NCBI RefSeq assembly: GCF_000166135.1
Contig: NC_014666.1
Location: 6,634,001-6,698,000, forward strand
Direction: 5' to 3'
DNA length: 64,000 nt
Origin: Pseudofrankia inefficax
Lineage (GTDB): Bacteria > Actinomycetota > Actinomycetes > Frankiales > Frankiaceae
The notes beneath the pieces are model-generated. The model did not search any database. It saw only the letters and a list, made by a program, of their open reading frames with translations, and was not told the origin of the DNA. Of this stretch, positions 62,516 to 64,000 are shown piece after piece. The stretch's first letter is position 1; every line of letters starts with the position of its first letter. The position numbers were made by a program, and so were the translations under genes.

Positions 62516-63634
62516 CTACCGGACGGCGCCGGCAGCCCGCAGGCTGGTTACTTCTTCGGCCGAGAACCCCCAGTCGGACAGGGCCTCGTCGGTGTGCTGC
62601 CCGGGGGCGGGCGGCGGGCCGGCAACCGCCGGCGGGGTCCGGCTGAACCGCGGGGCCGGAGCCGGCTGGACCACTCCGGCGACCTCCGTGAAGGTGCCGC
62701 GGTGGCGGATGTGGGGATGGTCCGGAGCCTCGCCCGGGTCGAGAACCGGGGCGAAGCAGACGCTGGTGCCGTCGAACGTGGCGCACCACTCGTCGCGGGT
62801 CCTGGTCCGGATCACCGCGGCGAGGCGCTCCTTCGTGGCCGGCCAGGACGACCGGTCGTCGGCGCCGGGATCGACGTCGGTCAGCTCCGCGAGCTGCCGG
62901 CGGGCCTTGGGGTCGATCGCCCCGAGCGAGAGGTACCGGCCGTCGGCCGTCTCGTAGGCGTCGTAGAACCAGGCGCCGCCGTCGAGGAGGTTGGTGCCCC
63001 GCTCCCCCCAGTCGCCGGCCGCCCGCAGGCCGTGGATCATCCCGGACAGCAGCGCGGCACCGTCGACCATGGCGGCGTCGACGACCTGCCCCTGGCCGGA
63101 GCGGGCGGACTCGAGCAGGGCGCACACGATGCCGAAGGCGAGCAGCAGCCCGCCCCCACCGAAGTCGCCCACGATGTTGACCGGCGGCACCGGCGGGACG
63201 CCCGGCCGCCCGACCATGGCCAGGGTGCCGGCGAGAGCGACGTAGTTGATGTCGCGCCCCGGCGCCTGCGCGTACGGGCCGTCCTGGCCCCACCCGGTCA
63301 TCCGCCCGTAGACGAGTCCCGGCCGGCGGGCCAGGCAGTCGTCGGGCCCGAGCCCGAGCCGCTCGGTGACACCCGGGCGGAACCCCTCGATGAGCACCTC
63401 GGCGTGCTCGACCAGCCTGAGCACGGCCTCCCGCCCGTCGGCGTGCTTGAGGTCGATGCCCACCGACCGACGGCCGCGGGCGTTCACGTCCCAGGAGGGC
63501 GCCTCGGCACCGACGCTGTCGGCCCGGTCGACGCGGAGCACCTCGGCGCCCATGTCGGACAGCATCATGGCGGCGAACGGCCCGGGGCCGATGCCAGCCA
63601 GCTCGACGACGCGGTAGCCGCGCAGCACGCTCAT
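62516..63634 (-). CDS. Alpha-methylacyl-CoA racemase-like CaiB family protein lacking the catalytic His
   Basis: 372-residue protein very similar to alpha-methylacyl-CoA racemase, the enzyme that inverts the 2-methyl centre of branched acyl-CoAs before beta-oxidation. Diagnostic blocks are RDINYVALAGTL, NIVGDFGGGGLLL and QGQVVDAAMVDGAA. Mycobacterial racemase uses His126, Asp156 and Glu241; here Asp157 is kept, but the His in GHDINY is Arg127 (codon CGC, one base from CAC), and Glu241 appears to be Asp. It may therefore be inactive as a racemase or have changed function. ATG at 63634 is used; the frame is open to 63673. The promoter has a family IV site. Confidence 0.87.
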   Translation of the reverse strand: MSVLRGYRVVELAGIGPGPFAAMMLSDMGAEVLRVDRADSVGAEAPSWDVNARGRRSVGIDLKHADGREAVLRLVEHAEVLIEGFRPGVTERLGLGPDDCLARRPGLVYGRMTGWGQDGPYAQAPGRDINYVALAGTLAMVGRPGVPPVPPVNIVGDFGGGGLLLAFGIVCALLESARSGQGQVVDAAMVDGAALLSGMIHGLRAAGDWGERGTNLLDGGAWFYDAYETADGRYLSLGAIDPKARRQLAELTDVDPGADDRSSWPATKERLAAVIRTRTRDEWCATFDGTSVCFAPVLDPGEAPDHPHIRHRGTFTEVAGVVQPAPAPRFSRTPPAVAGPPPAPGQHTDEALSDWGFSAEEVTSLRAAGAVR

Positions 63635-63653
63635 ACCGCCGCCGCCTCTGATA

Positions 63654-63667
63654 AGCGTGCGTTCACT
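63654..63667 (-). promoter_or_regulatory. Family IV operator-like site
   Basis: AGCGTGCGTTCACT, 20 bases upstream of the racemase-like gene's ATG. It is nearly identical to AGCGTGTATTCACT at 19198. Confidence 0.5.
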
Positions 63668-63736
63668 CTGCAAGCCCTTCGATGCTCCGCCTCACGGGTC
63701 CCGACCTGGTCCTCGCCGGTGGGCCGACGCCCGGCC

Positions 63737-64000
63737 TCAGCTGCCCGCGGGCGCGGGGACGTCGAGGACGACGGCGGTGGCCATGCCGCCACCGGCGCAC
63801 ATCGCGGCGATCCCGATGCCGCCGCCGCGCCGGCGCAGCTCGTGGGTCATCGTGATGATCATCCGGGAGCCGCTCATGGCGACCGGGTGGCCGAGGCTGC
63901 ACCCGCTGCCGGAGACGTTCACGATCGTGTCGTCGAGGCCGAGGATGCGGGTCGTGCCCACGGCGACCGAGGCGAACGCCTCGTTGATCTCCCACAGCGC
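63737..64000 (-). CDS. Thiolase, C-terminal fragment
   Basis: The last 87 residues of a thiolase running off the right edge. The frame reads ALWEINEAFASVAVGTTRIL, then SGSGCSLGHPVAMSGSRM and CAGGGMATAVVLDVPAP. These are the C-terminal NEAFA, Gly-rich His and second Cys motifs. It is closely related to the thiolase at 37334-38512 (ALWEINEAFASV, GSGCSLGHPIAMTGAR). It lies 69 bases upstream of the family IV site of the racemase-like gene on the same strand. Confidence 0.88.
   Translation of the reverse strand, partial: ALWEINEAFASVAVGTTRILGLDDTIVNVSGSGCSLGHPVAMSGSRMIITMTHELRRRGGGIGIAAMCAGGGMATAVVLDVPAPAGS

Overview
The window is typical of a very GC-rich actinobacterium: GTG and TTG starts are frequent, there are five luciferase-like (F420-type) oxidoreductases, and AT-rich words occur almost only in promoters. 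The gene set suggests a Frankia- or mycobacterium-like soil actinomycete, but no rRNA, tRNA or marker gene is present to settle the genus. I see no insertion sequence, integrase, CRISPR array or RNA gene.

Almost all genes belong to CoA-thioester catabolism of the kind used for steroid, terpenoid or other branched or polycyclic substrates. There are four AMP-forming acyl-CoA ligases, five CaiB/BaiF CoA-transferases (one a double-domain fusion), an alpha/beta acyl-CoA dehydrogenase pair plus a fused double dehydrogenase, two enoyl-CoA hydratases, six thiolase-fold proteins (two of them Ltp2-like aldolases with DUF35 partners), five SDRs, two paralogous P450s, a KshB-like reductase, an HsaB-like flavin reductase, four amidohydrolases and a split B12-dependent acyl-CoA mutase.

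Layout. 1-7.3 kb: dehydrogenase pair, ligase, KshB-like reductase, CoA-transferase, LLM enzyme. 7.3-13.8 kb: a minus-strand operon of ligase, amidohydrolase, FadD3-like ligase and mutase large and small subunits. 13.9-18.9 kb: hydratase, CoA-transferase/aldehyde dehydrogenase pair and a second amidohydrolase. 19.3-24.0 kb: a branched-chain-type ABC importer with LivH-LivM-LivG fused, LivF and an LLM enzyme. 24.0-25.7 kb: an HTH-IrrE protease/PIN toxin-antitoxin-like pair. 25.7-35.2 kb: GntR regulator, double dehydrogenase, SDR operon, P450, DapB-like reductase and a DUF35-aldolase fusion. 35.4-42.9 kb: TetR regulator, SDRs, thiolase, thioesterase, LLM enzyme, second P450. 43-50 kb: two thiolases, DUF35 protein, beta-hydroxyacid dehydrogenase-like protein, CoA-transferase and ligase. 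50-56.3 kb: SDR, second DUF35/aldolase pair, LLM enzyme and double CoA-transferase. 56.7-64 kb: two amidohydrolases, flavin reductase, SDR, LLM enzyme, a racemase-like CoA-transferase and the end of another thiolase.

Two layers of non-coding structure stand out. First, the promoters fall into four recurrent operator-like families: I, TGAC-GTCRAY-GTYG; II, AT-rich TATGAATCA; III, GAGAAT/ATTCTC; IV, AGTGnnCGnnCACT. They suggest several regulons interleaved across one catabolic island. The best family I palindrome lies in front of the TetR gene. Second, five copies of an exactly 75-bp imperfect palindrome sit between genes, three of them between convergent genes. All family assignments and alignments here were made by eye.
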